DNA from: Roseibium aestuarii
GTDB lineage: Bacteria; Pseudomonadota; Alphaproteobacteria; Rhizobiales; Stappiaceae
Direction of reading: 5' to 3'
Assembly: GCF_008477545.1 (NCBI RefSeq)
Contig: NZ_VORA01000002.1
Coordinates: forward strand, 896,784 to 960,783
Length of the DNA: 64,000 bases
Part shown: positions 44,398 through 52,496 of the stretch, in pieces
How positions within the stretch are numbered: the first letter of the stretch is position 1
Layout of the letters: every line of letters begins with the position of its first letter
The notes under the pieces: model-generated
The model's input: the letters and a program-made list of their open reading frames with translations, nothing else
Told to the model about the DNA's origin: nothing
The model's database searches: none
Translations under genes and position numbers: made by a program

Positions 44398-45261
44398 ATG
44401 TTCCCCATCCCGCATGCAGCAGGATCGGCAGCACGTTTGCCGCGCCTTGCCTTTGGTGCCGCTTTCGCAGCCGCGCTCATCCTCCTCTCACCCGGCGCAA
44501 GAGCCGAGGACCCGGCACCGGACAATCCCCTGCAGGACGGCGCGACCTGGGAGGCCCTGCGCCCGGATATCCTGGGCGAGACACCGCTGGCCGAAGGCGC
44601 ACCGGTCTTCACCGTCGAGGCCCCTTATCGGGCCGCCGACGCGGCCACCGTCCCCATCCGCATCGAGCAGGATCCTTCCGACCCGCTGCTCCTCAATCGG
44701 GTTCGCGTGGTGATCGACGAGAACCCCTCGCCCATCGCCGCCGAGATCGACTTCGGCCCCGACATGCATCCGCTCGCCTTCGAGACGCGGGTGCGGGTGA
44801 ACCAGTATTCGAATGTGCGCGTGCTGGCCGAAACGGAGCGTGGCACCTACATGGCCGGAAGGTTCGTCAAGGCATCGGGCGGCTGTTCGGCCCCGGCCAC
44901 CAAGGACCCGGAAGCCGCGCTCGCCGGCATGGGGGAAACCCGCCTGCGCATCTTCGGAGAGGCACCCGCCCAGTCCGGCCAGATGCGCGAGGCCCAGATC
45001 ATGATCCGCCACCCCAATTACTCGGGCCTGCAGCGGGATCAGCTGACCCATCTCTTCATCTCCGCCCATTTCATCCACCAGCTGGAGGTCTGGCAGGGCG
45101 ACACGCTTCTGTTCCGGGTGGATGGGGGTATCTCGATCTCGGAGAACCCGGTGTTCCGCTTCAGCTACCGCGACAATGGCGCGCCGGAGTTCCACGTGAT
45201 CGCCCGGGACACGGAAGGCAACAGCTTCGACACCCGCCTGCCCAAGACCCCGCCGGCGTGA
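44398..45261 (+). CDS. Quinoprotein dehydrogenase-associated SoxYZ-like carrier protein
   Basis: This is a 287-residue exported fusion of SoxY-like and SoxZ-like domains. The signal peptide ends near PGARAED. The SoxY-like part (about 50-170) ends in FVKASGGCSAPA with Cys163, the likely covalent carrier residue, as in the GGCGG tail of true SoxY. The SoxZ-like part (about 185-287) carries MIRHPNYSGLQRDQ and FSYRDNG. The family occurs only with PQQ dehydrogenases. No other Sox genes are here, so sulfur oxidation is unlikely. I chose the ATG at 44398, nine bases after GGAGG, over one 27 bp upstream. Confidence 0.87.
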   Translation: MFPIPHAAGSAARLPRLAFGAAFAAALILLSPGARAEDPAPDNPLQDGATWEALRPDILGETPLAEGAPVFTVEAPYRAADAATVPIRIEQDPSDPLLLNRVRVVIDENPSPIAAEIDFGPDMHPLAFETRVRVNQYSNVRVLAETERGTYMAGRFVKASGGCSAPATKDPEAALAGMGETRLRIFGEAPAQSGQMREAQIMIRHPNYSGLQRDQLTHLFISAHFIHQLEVWQGDTLLFRVDGGISISENPVFRFSYRDNGAPEFHVIARDTEGNSFDTRLPKTPPA

Positions 45262-45308
45262 CCGGGATATTGCCTGCGCCCGGGCGGACCTGAGCGCGGC
45301 ACTTCATA

Positions 45309-45710
45309 TCAGAAGCACAGGATCTCGGCTTCCGCCTGCGCCCGGCGCAGATCCGCCACCAGCGCGGTGGCCATGTGCATGGTGCGGAAGGCCGACATGC
45401 GCTCGCCGCCCACCTGTTGCAGGGTGAGCACCGTTTCGGCCTGCTCGTATTTCTCGTAAGGGATGATCGAGGCGATCACATCGACCGAACAGGCGCAGCG
45501 GCGCAGGGTCAGCTGGTCCTGCCCGTTGGCCGCCATGCAGCCGAAGACATAATCCGCCCGCGCCTCGGTCGGATAGTCGTTCCACCGCCCGGGGTCATGC
45601 GCACCGCCGTGAGACTGCGCCTGACCGGCCAGCGGCAAGGCACAGGCCACCGAAAGCACGAGCGCACGGATCAGCCTTCCTCGCCCTCTGGACACTCGCT
45701 GCCTCGTCAT
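45309..45710 (-). CDS. Small exported cysteine-containing protein of unknown function
   Basis: This is a 133-residue protein with an N-terminal signal (RALVLSVACALPLAGQAQS). The mature part contains GCMAANGQDQLTLRRCACSVDVIASIIPYEKYEQAETVLTLQ and ends ILCF, giving four cysteines that could form two disulfides or bind a metal. I recognise no named family, although similar short proteins accompany PQQ/SoxYZ relay genes. The ATG overlaps the stop of the upstream gene (ATGA), so the two are cotranslated. Confidence 0.75.
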   Translation of the reverse strand: MTRQRVSRGRGRLIRALVLSVACALPLAGQAQSHGGAHDPGRWNDYPTEARADYVFGCMAANGQDQLTLRRCACSVDVIASIIPYEKYEQAETVLTLQQVGGERMSAFRTMHMATALVADLRRAQAEAEILCF

Positions 45711-46468
45711 CGCGTCAGGCTCCCCTGTTGCTGGCCCGCATCCGTTTCACCCTCCAGGCGCAGGCTGTGCCGATATCCGCTCTCCGCGTCGCCAGCGTCA
45801 TCCGGCGCGGCGGCCTCCAGCGCGACGATCTCGCCCGGCACCTCTTCGGAAAAGGTCACCGACAGGGACATGTCCCGAAAGCCGCCCATGCGGTCACGCT
45901 CCGCATCGCCTGCGAAGGGATGGATGGTCACCCGTTCGGCAGGCTTCGTCCCCGCACCGCGCTCGACCGTCACCTCCTGCCGCTCGGCCGCCCGCAAGAG
46001 TGCCTCCTTCAGCCGGTTGCGGATGTAGAAGGGACTGCCGCCGGATTGCCGCGCCATGTCGCGCAGGGTGGTCTCCATGAAATACATGATCACCGGATTG
46101 CCGACCGACGCCGGAAATGCCCCGAGCTGATGCCCCTTGCGGGCGAGAACGGCTTGCCCGTCCGCCTGCACGGTGAGGGTCAGATGCTCGTCCGCTGCCT
46201 CGGCTGGCGGCGGCGTGGCGGCGTCCTTGCCCGACCACCCTCGCGTCTGCACCACATAGGTGAGCGGCGCTCCCCCTTCGATGCGGTCCAGCGAGCCCGC
46301 GCGAAAGAAGGCTTCGTAGGTGGACAGCACCGGTTCGACGGCCGGGCGTTCCTCGGCCAGCGCCTCGCCTGCCCCCATGCTCGCCCCCAGGCCTGCCCAT
46401 GGCCCCGCGATCAGCACGGCCAGTGCCAGCCCCCATCCTGCGCTGAAAACGGACCAGCGCCGCGTCAT
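45707..46468 (-). CDS. Exported protein of unknown function, coupled to the cysteine protein
   Basis: This is a 253-residue protein with a signal sequence (AGWGLALAVLIAGPWAGLG). The mature region reads EPVLSTYEAFFRAGSLDRIEGGAPLTYVVQTRGW and GNPVIMYFMETTLRDMARQSGGSPFYIRNRLKEALL. It is rich in beta strands and lacks cysteine after the signal. No domain is recognised with confidence. A GGAGGAAAGGCAC site supports the start at MTRRWSV rather than an ATG 21 bp upstream. It and the cysteine protein form a two-gene minus-strand unit facing the SoxYZ gene, probably part of the periplasmic relay. Confidence 0.75.
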   Translation of the reverse strand: MTRRWSVFSAGWGLALAVLIAGPWAGLGASMGAGEALAEERPAVEPVLSTYEAFFRAGSLDRIEGGAPLTYVVQTRGWSGKDAATPPPAEAADEHLTLTVQADGQAVLARKGHQLGAFPASVGNPVIMYFMETTLRDMARQSGGSPFYIRNRLKEALLRAAERQEVTVERGAGTKPAERVTIHPFAGDAERDRMGGFRDMSLSVTFSEEVPGEIVALEAAAPDDAGDAESGYRHSLRLEGETDAGQQQGSLTR

Positions 46469-46568
46469 GTGCCTTTCCTCCCCGCACAAGAACCAGTCAT
46501 TCGCCTGTCAGGATGAGCGCAGGCAGAAACGGAGTCACTGCCGACCAAAGTCTGCGGCTCGCCGGATC

Positions 46569-48809
46569 TCAGGCCACCTGAGGCCGCGTTTTCCAGTCGA
46601 TCAGCGCCCGCAGGCGCGGCAGATTGACGGGCTTCTTCATCACCGAGAACGCCTCGTCCCGCCCCAGTTGCAACAGGTCCTTCGAACTGCGCGCCGAGAT
46701 GACGATAGCCGGCACCTCCACCCTGGCCGCCGCCCGCAGGGCCCGGATCGCCTGAACGCCCGTGTCTTCCCCGTTGAGCTGATAATCGGCAATGATGATG
46801 TCCGGCGGCGTGCCTATGTCTTCCATCAGCGTCAGCGCCTCTTCGGTCGAGGCGCAGGCCAGAACACCCGCCCCCCAGCTGTCGAGCCGCTGGGTCATGG
46901 CGTGCAGTACGTCCGGATCGTTCTCGATGGCCAGGATGATCAGGTCGAGCCCGCCATGGGGCGACATGGGTTCGACCGGCTGGGCCCGGTTCACGGAGCG
47001 CATCTCGCCCGGCCGGCGGACCATGGGAAGGTCGATGGCGAACATCGACCCCCGGCCGCGCCGGGATTGAAGCCGCACCTCGTGGCCCAGATGCCGGCAG
47101 GCCCGTTGCACGATGGACAGGCCGAGCCCCATTCCGCTGCCCCCGCCCCCTTCGCCCAGCCGTGTGAACTCCTCGAAGATCCGCGTCTGGTTCTCCGGCG
47201 AGATGCCCACGCCCGTGTCCCAGACCTGCACGGAGATCTCCTGTCCGCGCAGGCGGCAACCGATCAGGATGCGGCCGCTCTGGGTGTACTGGATCGCATT
47301 CACCGCCAGATTGCGGATGGAACGCATCAGGTAGCGCCGGTCGGAGCGGACCCAGGCACTGCTCGGCTCCACATGCAACGCCAGCCCCTTCTGGGCGGCG
47401 AGCGGCGCCAGGTCTTCCTGCAGGGAGCGCAAGGGCTCCTCCAGACAGAAGCTGGTGATGTTGAATTCCGCCCCTGTGCTGTCGAGCCGGGAGATCTCCA
47501 GCAAGGACTGAAGCAGGGTCTCGATGGAGGCAAAGGAGCGGCTCAGACGATCCACCGTGTCCCGCGCCCGGTCAGAGCCGACCGTCTCCCGCAGAGTGGA
47601 AATATAGAGTTTCGCCGCGTTGATCGGCTGCAGCAGATCATGGCTGGCCGCCGCCAGGAACCGGGTCTTGGAGACATGGGCCGCCTCGGCCGCCTCCTTG
47701 GCCTGTATCAGCGCGTCTTCGGTCTGGGCCTGCTCCTTCGCATGGCGCTGCAGCTGCCGGTTCGCCTCGGTCAGTTCCGCCGTGCGCTCCTGCACCCGCC
47801 GCTCCAGCAGGTCGGCCGCCTCGGTCTGCGCCGTGACATCCATCACGGTCACCACGAAGCCCCCGCGCGGCAATCCATGCGCCTGAAGATCCAGCGCGAA
47901 TCCGTCGCTGCGGCGGACCAGTCTCTGCACCCGCCTGCCCCGCAGCACCGATTTGAACCAGCCGGGGAAGACCAGTCGCACACCCTCTTCCTGCAGGATG
48001 CCGTGCCTCTCCAGATGCTCCACCAGACGGGTCAGGCTGACGCCCTTGGCAAGCAGCGAGAGCGGCAGGGCGAGCAGTTCGGCGAAACGTTCGTTGCTGG
48101 CCTGCACCTCGCCCCTGGCGGAAAAGGTGCAGATGCCCAGCGCCAGATGGTCGAAGGTGGTCTGGAGGAAATGCTCCTGCCCCTCGATGAGCAGACGCTT
48201 TTCCTGCCGGTTCTGGCGGACGATATCCGTCACCTCGGTGAGCAGGACTGCGGTGGTCTCCGCTCCCGTCTTGCGCAGGGACAGCTGGTAAAACCGTTCG
48301 CCGCGCAGCGGAATGATGAAGGAGGACAGGCGCCGGCGGGTCGACAGCTGCATCAGCGCATCCGCGTCGCGCCCGCCTTCCCGGCGCACATGCCGGCTGG
48401 TGCGCAGCGCCTCGAGAAAATCCTCCAGCAGAAGCCCCGGCTGGATCAGCGGCTCCACATCCGGCAACAACTGGCGGAACAGGCGGTTGCAGACCTGCAG
48501 GCGGTCCTCGGAAAACAGCGCGAAGCCCCCTTCCATGGCCACCATCACGTCGGCAAGCGTCTTTTCCGTCCGTTCCCGGCTGCGATAGGCGACCTCCAGC
48601 TCGCCTGAGGCCCGCCCCAGAGTGTCCAGCGCTTCTTCCAGCGTCCGGGTCTTTTCCCAGACCTCCGCCTGCAGGGCGATGGCCGACTGAAACAGGGAAT
48701 AGGCGCTCCCCCCCAGCTCGTGGCTGCGCTCGGCCCGGCCGATCAGCGCCTCGATGATGCGCGCCTGCCGGACGACCTGGACCTCGAGCGGTTCGTTCGG
48801 ATCGATCAT
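46569..48809 (-). CDS. Hybrid sensor histidine kinase (PAS domains, HisKA, HATPase, receiver)
   Basis: This is a 746-residue cytoplasmic kinase with no membrane helices. Its parts in order are: an N-terminal helical region; PAS-like domains at about 85-200 and 210-330; a coiled coil (330-378); HisKA with His390 in AAASHDLLQPINAAKLY; HATPase with NLAVNAIQYTQSG (N box), DTGVGI (G1) and GMGLGLSI (G2); and a C-terminal receiver (about 620-742) with Asp675 in IIIADYQL. It resembles the soluble NahK/ErcS'-type kinases that control PQQ ethanol oxidation genes in Pseudomonas. It overlaps the FIST gene (ATGA) upstream. Acting on the LuxR regulator at 50016 is the natural inference. Confidence 0.88.
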   Translation of the reverse strand: MIDPNEPLEVQVVRQARIIEALIGRAERSHELGGSAYSLFQSAIALQAEVWEKTRTLEEALDTLGRASGELEVAYRSRERTEKTLADVMVAMEGGFALFSEDRLQVCNRLFRQLLPDVEPLIQPGLLLEDFLEALRTSRHVRREGGRDADALMQLSTRRRLSSFIIPLRGERFYQLSLRKTGAETTAVLLTEVTDIVRQNRQEKRLLIEGQEHFLQTTFDHLALGICTFSARGEVQASNERFAELLALPLSLLAKGVSLTRLVEHLERHGILQEEGVRLVFPGWFKSVLRGRRVQRLVRRSDGFALDLQAHGLPRGGFVVTVMDVTAQTEAADLLERRVQERTAELTEANRQLQRHAKEQAQTEDALIQAKEAAEAAHVSKTRFLAAASHDLLQPINAAKLYISTLRETVGSDRARDTVDRLSRSFASIETLLQSLLEISRLDSTGAEFNITSFCLEEPLRSLQEDLAPLAAQKGLALHVEPSSAWVRSDRRYLMRSIRNLAVNAIQYTQSGRILIGCRLRGQEISVQVWDTGVGISPENQTRIFEEFTRLGEGGGGSGMGLGLSIVQRACRHLGHEVRLQSRRGRGSMFAIDLPMVRRPGEMRSVNRAQPVEPMSPHGGLDLIILAIENDPDVLHAMTQRLDSWGAGVLACASTEEALTLMEDIGTPPDIIIADYQLNGEDTGVQAIRALRAAARVEVPAIVISARSSKDLLQLGRDEAFSVMKKPVNLPRLRALIDWKTRPQVA

Positions 48810-49969
48810 GCGACCCCGCTCACCGCGCCGCCGGGAAAGAAGGCGACGCCGACAAAGGTCTGGTTCACGTGAACGCCGAGATGCTGTTCGCCATAGGTGT
48901 TGAAGCCGACCACCCGGTGCCGGCGCAGCTTGTCGGAGGCCTCGGCACCCAGCCCCTTGTGCTCGATCTCGAGCCGCCGGAGATAGCAGTCGAAGCCGAG
49001 GATGAAGTCCGGTTCCTCGCCGCCCTCTCCCGTCAGATCCAGACTGCTGTCGAGGGTGCGGATGATCTCCTTGCCGCGCCCGAGCGTGAGCAGCAGGCCG
49101 TCATCGATGGCGGACAGGAAGGTCAGCCCCGATCCCCCCTGGATCTGCTGGATGGCGCGCACGTGATAGAGATTGCGGTTGCGCACGAGAACGGGATTTT
49201 CCGCAAAGACGATGGGCGACAGCTCGGCGACCGGCACCTCCGCCAGCCGCGCATATTCCTCCGCCGCCGGCGCGCCGTTGATCTCCAGCACGAGCCGCTC
49301 TTCCGGCACGGCCTTCGTCACCACCATGCGCTTTTCCGTCGGCTGGAAGTGATCGAAGCCGACGCCCCGGAAGGACAGCGGCGTCTCCAGCAGGAGCAGC
49401 AGGGCGGCGTTGCTGTGGAACCGCCCGTCATGAAGAACGAAGGTCTGCCGGAAGGTGAGACCATCACCGGCGGACCCGCCGAAGACCGGAATGTCCTTCA
49501 GACCCGCCTCCAGGGCTGCGACCAGGATGTCCTCCTGTTTCGACAGGCCATCCGTGAAGACCAGCGCCAGCCGCCGGCGACCGGGCGTCGGCCGGAACCT
49601 GTCGACGACCCGTTCGGTCTGCGCCACCACATCGGCAATCGACACCGGGGCAACCGGATGGAAGAGATGAGAGGCCACCCGGAACTGGGTGCGCGGAAAG
49701 GCGAGCGCGACCAGCGCCTCCGCCTCGTAGCCCCGGCCGGTGATCTGCCCCGCTGTAGTGCAGCCAAAGACCGTTCGCCCGGGCAGGCCGGAGGCAAGCT
49801 CCTCCTGCATCAGCTTCAGGTCGAGATGGGCAGGCACCAGCAACAGCAGGAAACTGGTGCGCAGATCAGCGATCTGCGCCGCAATCTCCGCCAGCGCCGC
49901 TTGCGGATCAGGCGAGCGCGACACCGCGATCCGGATCGTCTCCGGCGGCTTCTGCTCCAGTGTCGTCAC
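48806..49969 (-). CDS. FIST-domain sensor protein (FIST_N/FIST_C)
   Basis: This is a 387-residue protein of the FIST family. The N-terminal FIST_N part has PGRTVFGCTTAGQITGRGYEAEALVALAF and GLKDIPVFGGSAGDGLTF. FIST_C includes LDLTGEGGEEPDFILGFDCYLRRLEIE and VGFNTYGEQHLGVHVNQTFVGVAFFP. FIST proteins are predicted small-ligand sensors, possibly for amino acids or related metabolites. Here the gene is locked by ATGA overlap to the hybrid kinase, as in Pseudomonas loci controlling PQQ alcohol dehydrogenases. It probably supplies the signal input to the kinase. Confidence 0.88.
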   Translation of the reverse strand: MTTLEQKPPETIRIAVSRSPDPQAALAEIAAQIADLRTSFLLLLVPAHLDLKLMQEELASGLPGRTVFGCTTAGQITGRGYEAEALVALAFPRTQFRVASHLFHPVAPVSIADVVAQTERVVDRFRPTPGRRRLALVFTDGLSKQEDILVAALEAGLKDIPVFGGSAGDGLTFRQTFVLHDGRFHSNAALLLLLETPLSFRGVGFDHFQPTEKRMVVTKAVPEERLVLEINGAPAAEEYARLAEVPVAELSPIVFAENPVLVRNRNLYHVRAIQQIQGGSGLTFLSAIDDGLLLTLGRGKEIIRTLDSSLDLTGEGGEEPDFILGFDCYLRRLEIEHKGLGAEASDKLRRHRVVGFNTYGEQHLGVHVNQTFVGVAFFPGGAVSGVA

Positions 49970-50015
49970 GGCGCCCTCTTTGTCCCCGGCAGCGACCTCA
50001 CAGTCGTGTGCTCCC

Positions 50016-50708
50016 TCACTGCAGGCTGTGCCGGATCGACACCTCGCGCACCATGAGCGCGGCCTGGGTGCGGCTGCGCACCCCCAGACGCCGCAGAAGC
50101 GCCGTGATATGGGCCTTCACCGTGGCTTCGGCGAGCTGCATCTCATAGGCGATCATCTTGTTCTGCTTGCCTTCGCAGATCAGGCTTAGAATGCGGGTCT
50201 GCTGGGCGGAGAGGCTGGCGATCTTCGCCGAAATCGCATCGCCGGACGTGTCCTCCGGCAGGGCGGTGCTCGCCGTGCGGCTGTAACCGGGCGGCAGATA
50301 GATCTTGCCCTCGCCGATATCGATCATCGCCTGCTTGAAGGCCTCGCGGCCGATATCCTTGGGGATGAAGCCCGTGGCGCCGGCCTGCATCACAGCATGA
50401 ATCACTGCGTCGGTGGCCACGGCCGAGGTGACGATGACCGGCACATCGGGAATGCGCCGCTTGATCTTGATGAACCCGCTGGTGCCGGACACATCCGGCA
50501 GGTTGAGATCCAGCATCACCAGATCCGGACAATAGGGCGCCCTGAGCAGACGCAGGGCCTCTTCCAGACAGGTGGCCGTCCGGATCCGTCGCGTGTTGAA
50601 GATCCCTTCCATCGTCATGGCCAGAGCATCGCAATAAAGCGGATGATCATCGATGACGAGCGCTGACTTTACGGTAAGATGATGACCGGACGCGACCGCT
50701 CGCGACAT
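50016..50708 (-). CDS. LuxR-type response regulator
   Basis: This is a 230-residue NarL/FixJ-family regulator. The receiver domain has acidic residues IDDHPLY (about 20-25) and phospho-acceptor Asp67 in VMLDLNLPD. The HTH_LuxR domain (about 160-222) reads LSAQQTRILSLICEGKQNKMIAYEMQLAEATVKAHITALLRRL. I chose the start at MSRAVAS, supported by GGGAGGGAAGCC; an in-frame ATG further upstream would read through the leader hairpin. It is the best candidate regulator of the PQQ/XoxF genes, similar in class to AgmR/ErbR/ExaE. It is the first gene of the regulator-FIST-kinase unit. Confidence 0.9.
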   Translation of the reverse strand: MSRAVASGHHLTVKSALVIDDHPLYCDALAMTMEGIFNTRRIRTATCLEEALRLLRAPYCPDLVMLDLNLPDVSGTSGFIKIKRRIPDVPVIVTSAVATDAVIHAVMQAGATGFIPKDIGREAFKQAMIDIGEGKIYLPPGYSRTASTALPEDTSGDAISAKIASLSAQQTRILSLICEGKQNKMIAYEMQLAEATVKAHITALLRRLGVRSRTQAALMVREVSIRHSLQ

Positions 50709-51027
50709 GGCTTCCCTCCCTGAAGAACCTCCGATTTCTTGTGGTTTTTCGGCGCTTCTTGCGCCGTTTTCGGAGGTGCCGTCCATCCTCCCCCGAATGC
50801 ACGAGCCGACCCGTGCACCTCCTCCCGGGGGTGAATTTCATCACTCCGTAAAGTTATGGTTGCATGGAATTAACGATGCGGCAAACACTTCACGTTGTGC
50901 AGCGCAAGTCATTCACGCTGCCCTGCGGCAAGATGAACAGCAAAAGACCTTCTGACAGAGCAGGTGACAGGCGTCCGACTTCTTTGGTATTTCCGATTGA
51001 AAGACACTCTTTCGATTGGGAATTCCG
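50709..51027. promoter_or_regulatory. Divergent promoter region with nested inverted repeats in the response-regulator leader
   Basis: This 319-bp spacer lies between the response regulator and LysR genes. ACCTCCGA (50727-50734) pairs exactly with TCGGAGGT (50770-50777), enclosing a second stem CGGCGC/GCGCCG (50750-50755 with 50761-50766, 5-nt loop). The structure ends about 19 nt upstream of the response regulator start, in its 5' leader. The half toward LysR (50840-51020) is AT-rich, including TTATGGTTGCATGG, and presumably holds the LysR promoter and an autoregulatory site. Confidence 0.6.
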
Positions 51028-51930
51028 ATGCTGGACAAGCTGGAAATGTTCATTGCCGTGGTCAATGAGGAGCATTTCGGTCGCGCCGCCCTGACCCTGG
51101 GCATTACTCAGCCCACCCTGTCCACGGGCATCCGCCAGCTGGAGGAGCAGCTCGGCGTCCAGCTCATCTTCCGCGGCTCGCGCTACGGCGGCCTCACACC
51201 CGAGGGGCAGAGCGCGCTGGCCTGGGCACGGCGCATCGTGGCCGATGCCAAGCAGCTGAAGGAGGAGATGCAGGCCTCCCGGCACGGGCTCGCAGGACAC
51301 CTGCGCATCGCGGTCATTCCCACCGCGTTGACTTGGGCCGCACGCCTCACCTCGGAGCTCAGCGCCAGCCATCCCAACGTGCGCTTCACGGTGCTCTCCC
51401 GCACGTCGGCCGAGATCCTGTCGATGCTCGACAATCTGGAGGTCGATGCGGGGCTGACCTATCTCGACAACGAGCCGCTGGGCCGCGTCAGCTCCGAGCC
51501 CCTCTACAGCGAGGCCTACCGGCTGGTCTGCCGCGCCGACACGCCGCTCGCCGCCCGCAAGAGCGTCGGCTGGGCCGATCTGGCTGACCAGCGCCTGTGC
51601 CTGCTGACCGGTGCCATGCAGAACCGGCGGATCATCAACCGCAACCTCTCGGAGGCCGGGATCGCACCCGATGCCCGGATCGAAAGCAATTCGACCGTCG
51701 TTCTCGTCGCCAATGTTCTGGCCGGTGACTGGGTCACCGTCCTGCCGGCCGATATCGCCCAGTTCCTGATCCAGGGAAAGCCGCTCGCCGCCGTGCCCCT
51801 CGACGGTGCGCGCAAGGATCACGTGGTCGGCCTGATCGCCCCCCACCGGGATCCGCATACCCCGGTCGTGCAATCCCTCCTGCGCGCGGCCCGGACCATC
51901 TCGACCTGCCGAACGCCTCCGGCCGCTTGA
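51028..51930 (+). CDS. LysR-family transcriptional regulator of the formate dehydrogenase operon
   Basis: This is a 300-residue LysR regulator. The N-terminal winged HTH reads MLDKLEMFIAVVNEEHFGRAALTLGITQPTLSTGIRQLEEQLG, and the effector domain follows with GLTYLDNEPLG and IESNSTVVLVANVLAGDWVTVLP. It stands immediately upstream of fdsG on the same strand, the usual place of a LysR gene in fds operons. It most likely activates fds transcription in response to formate or a related signal. I used the ATG at 51028; a TTG 12 bp upstream is unlikely. Confidence 0.9.
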   Translation: MLDKLEMFIAVVNEEHFGRAALTLGITQPTLSTGIRQLEEQLGVQLIFRGSRYGGLTPEGQSALAWARRIVADAKQLKEEMQASRHGLAGHLRIAVIPTALTWAARLTSELSASHPNVRFTVLSRTSAEILSMLDNLEVDAGLTYLDNEPLGRVSSEPLYSEAYRLVCRADTPLAARKSVGWADLADQRLCLLTGAMQNRRIINRNLSEAGIAPDARIESNSTVVLVANVLAGDWVTVLPADIAQFLIQGKPLAAVPLDGARKDHVVGLIAPHRDPHTPVVQSLLRAARTISTCRTPPAA

Positions 51931-52019
51931 TAGAATTTCTCAATCAAATAACGGAACAGCGATATTGATTTTCCATGTGACAGGCGCATCCTGTGCCGGA
52001 GGTTACATGGGAGAGAAGC

Positions 52020-52496
52020 ATGTCCGCACCCCGAACCGCCCCCACAGAGGCGGAGGTGAGCGCCGTCGTCGCACGTCATCTGCACCGCGAGGGGCCGCTG
52101 CTGCCGATCCTGCACGACCTGCAGCATGAGTTCGGCTTCATTCCCGAGACCGGGTTCCAGACCATTGCCCATGAGCTGAACATCACCCGCGCCGAGGTGT
52201 ATGGGGTCGTCAGCTTCTATCCGGATTTCCGCACCGAGCCCCATGGCCGGCACGTGCTGAAGATCTGCCGCGCCGAGGCTTGCCAGTCGGTCGGCGCCCG
52301 CGCGCTGGAAGAGGCGGCCCTCGCCCGGCTCGGTCTCGACCGCCCGGGCACCACCGCGAATGGCGCTGTCACGGTCGAGCCGGTCTATTGCCTCGGGCTC
52401 TGTGCCTGCGGGCCGGCTGCTCTCCTTGATGACAAGCCCCTCGCTCACCTCGACGAGACCCGCCTGACCCGACTTCTCGCGGAGGCGGGCGCATGA
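52020..52496 (+). CDS. fdsG: NAD-dependent formate dehydrogenase gamma subunit
   Basis: FdsG is the NuoE-like subunit of the soluble molybdenum formate dehydrogenase, carrying one [2Fe-2S] cluster. The 158-residue protein has the four ligands Cys83 and Cys88 (KICRAEACQ) and Cys124 and Cys128 (YCLGLCACG). The thioredoxin-like fold is preceded by a helical bundle with LLPILHDLQHEFGFIP. The start has GGGAGAGAAGC and follows the LysR gene by 89 bp; an in-frame ATG 27 bp upstream is less well placed. It overlaps fdsB by ATGA. Confidence 0.94.
   Translation: MSAPRTAPTEAEVSAVVARHLHREGPLLPILHDLQHEFGFIPETGFQTIAHELNITRAEVYGVVSFYPDFRTEPHGRHVLKICRAEACQSVGARALEEAALARLGLDRPGTTANGAVTVEPVYCLGLCACGPAALLDDKPLAHLDETRLTRLLAEAGA

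Noticed and set aside
44398..45261. Sulfur-oxidation SoxYZ
   Set aside because: Y and Z are fused in one protein, the Cys is internal (GGCSAPA) instead of in a C-terminal GGCGG, and no other sox genes are present.
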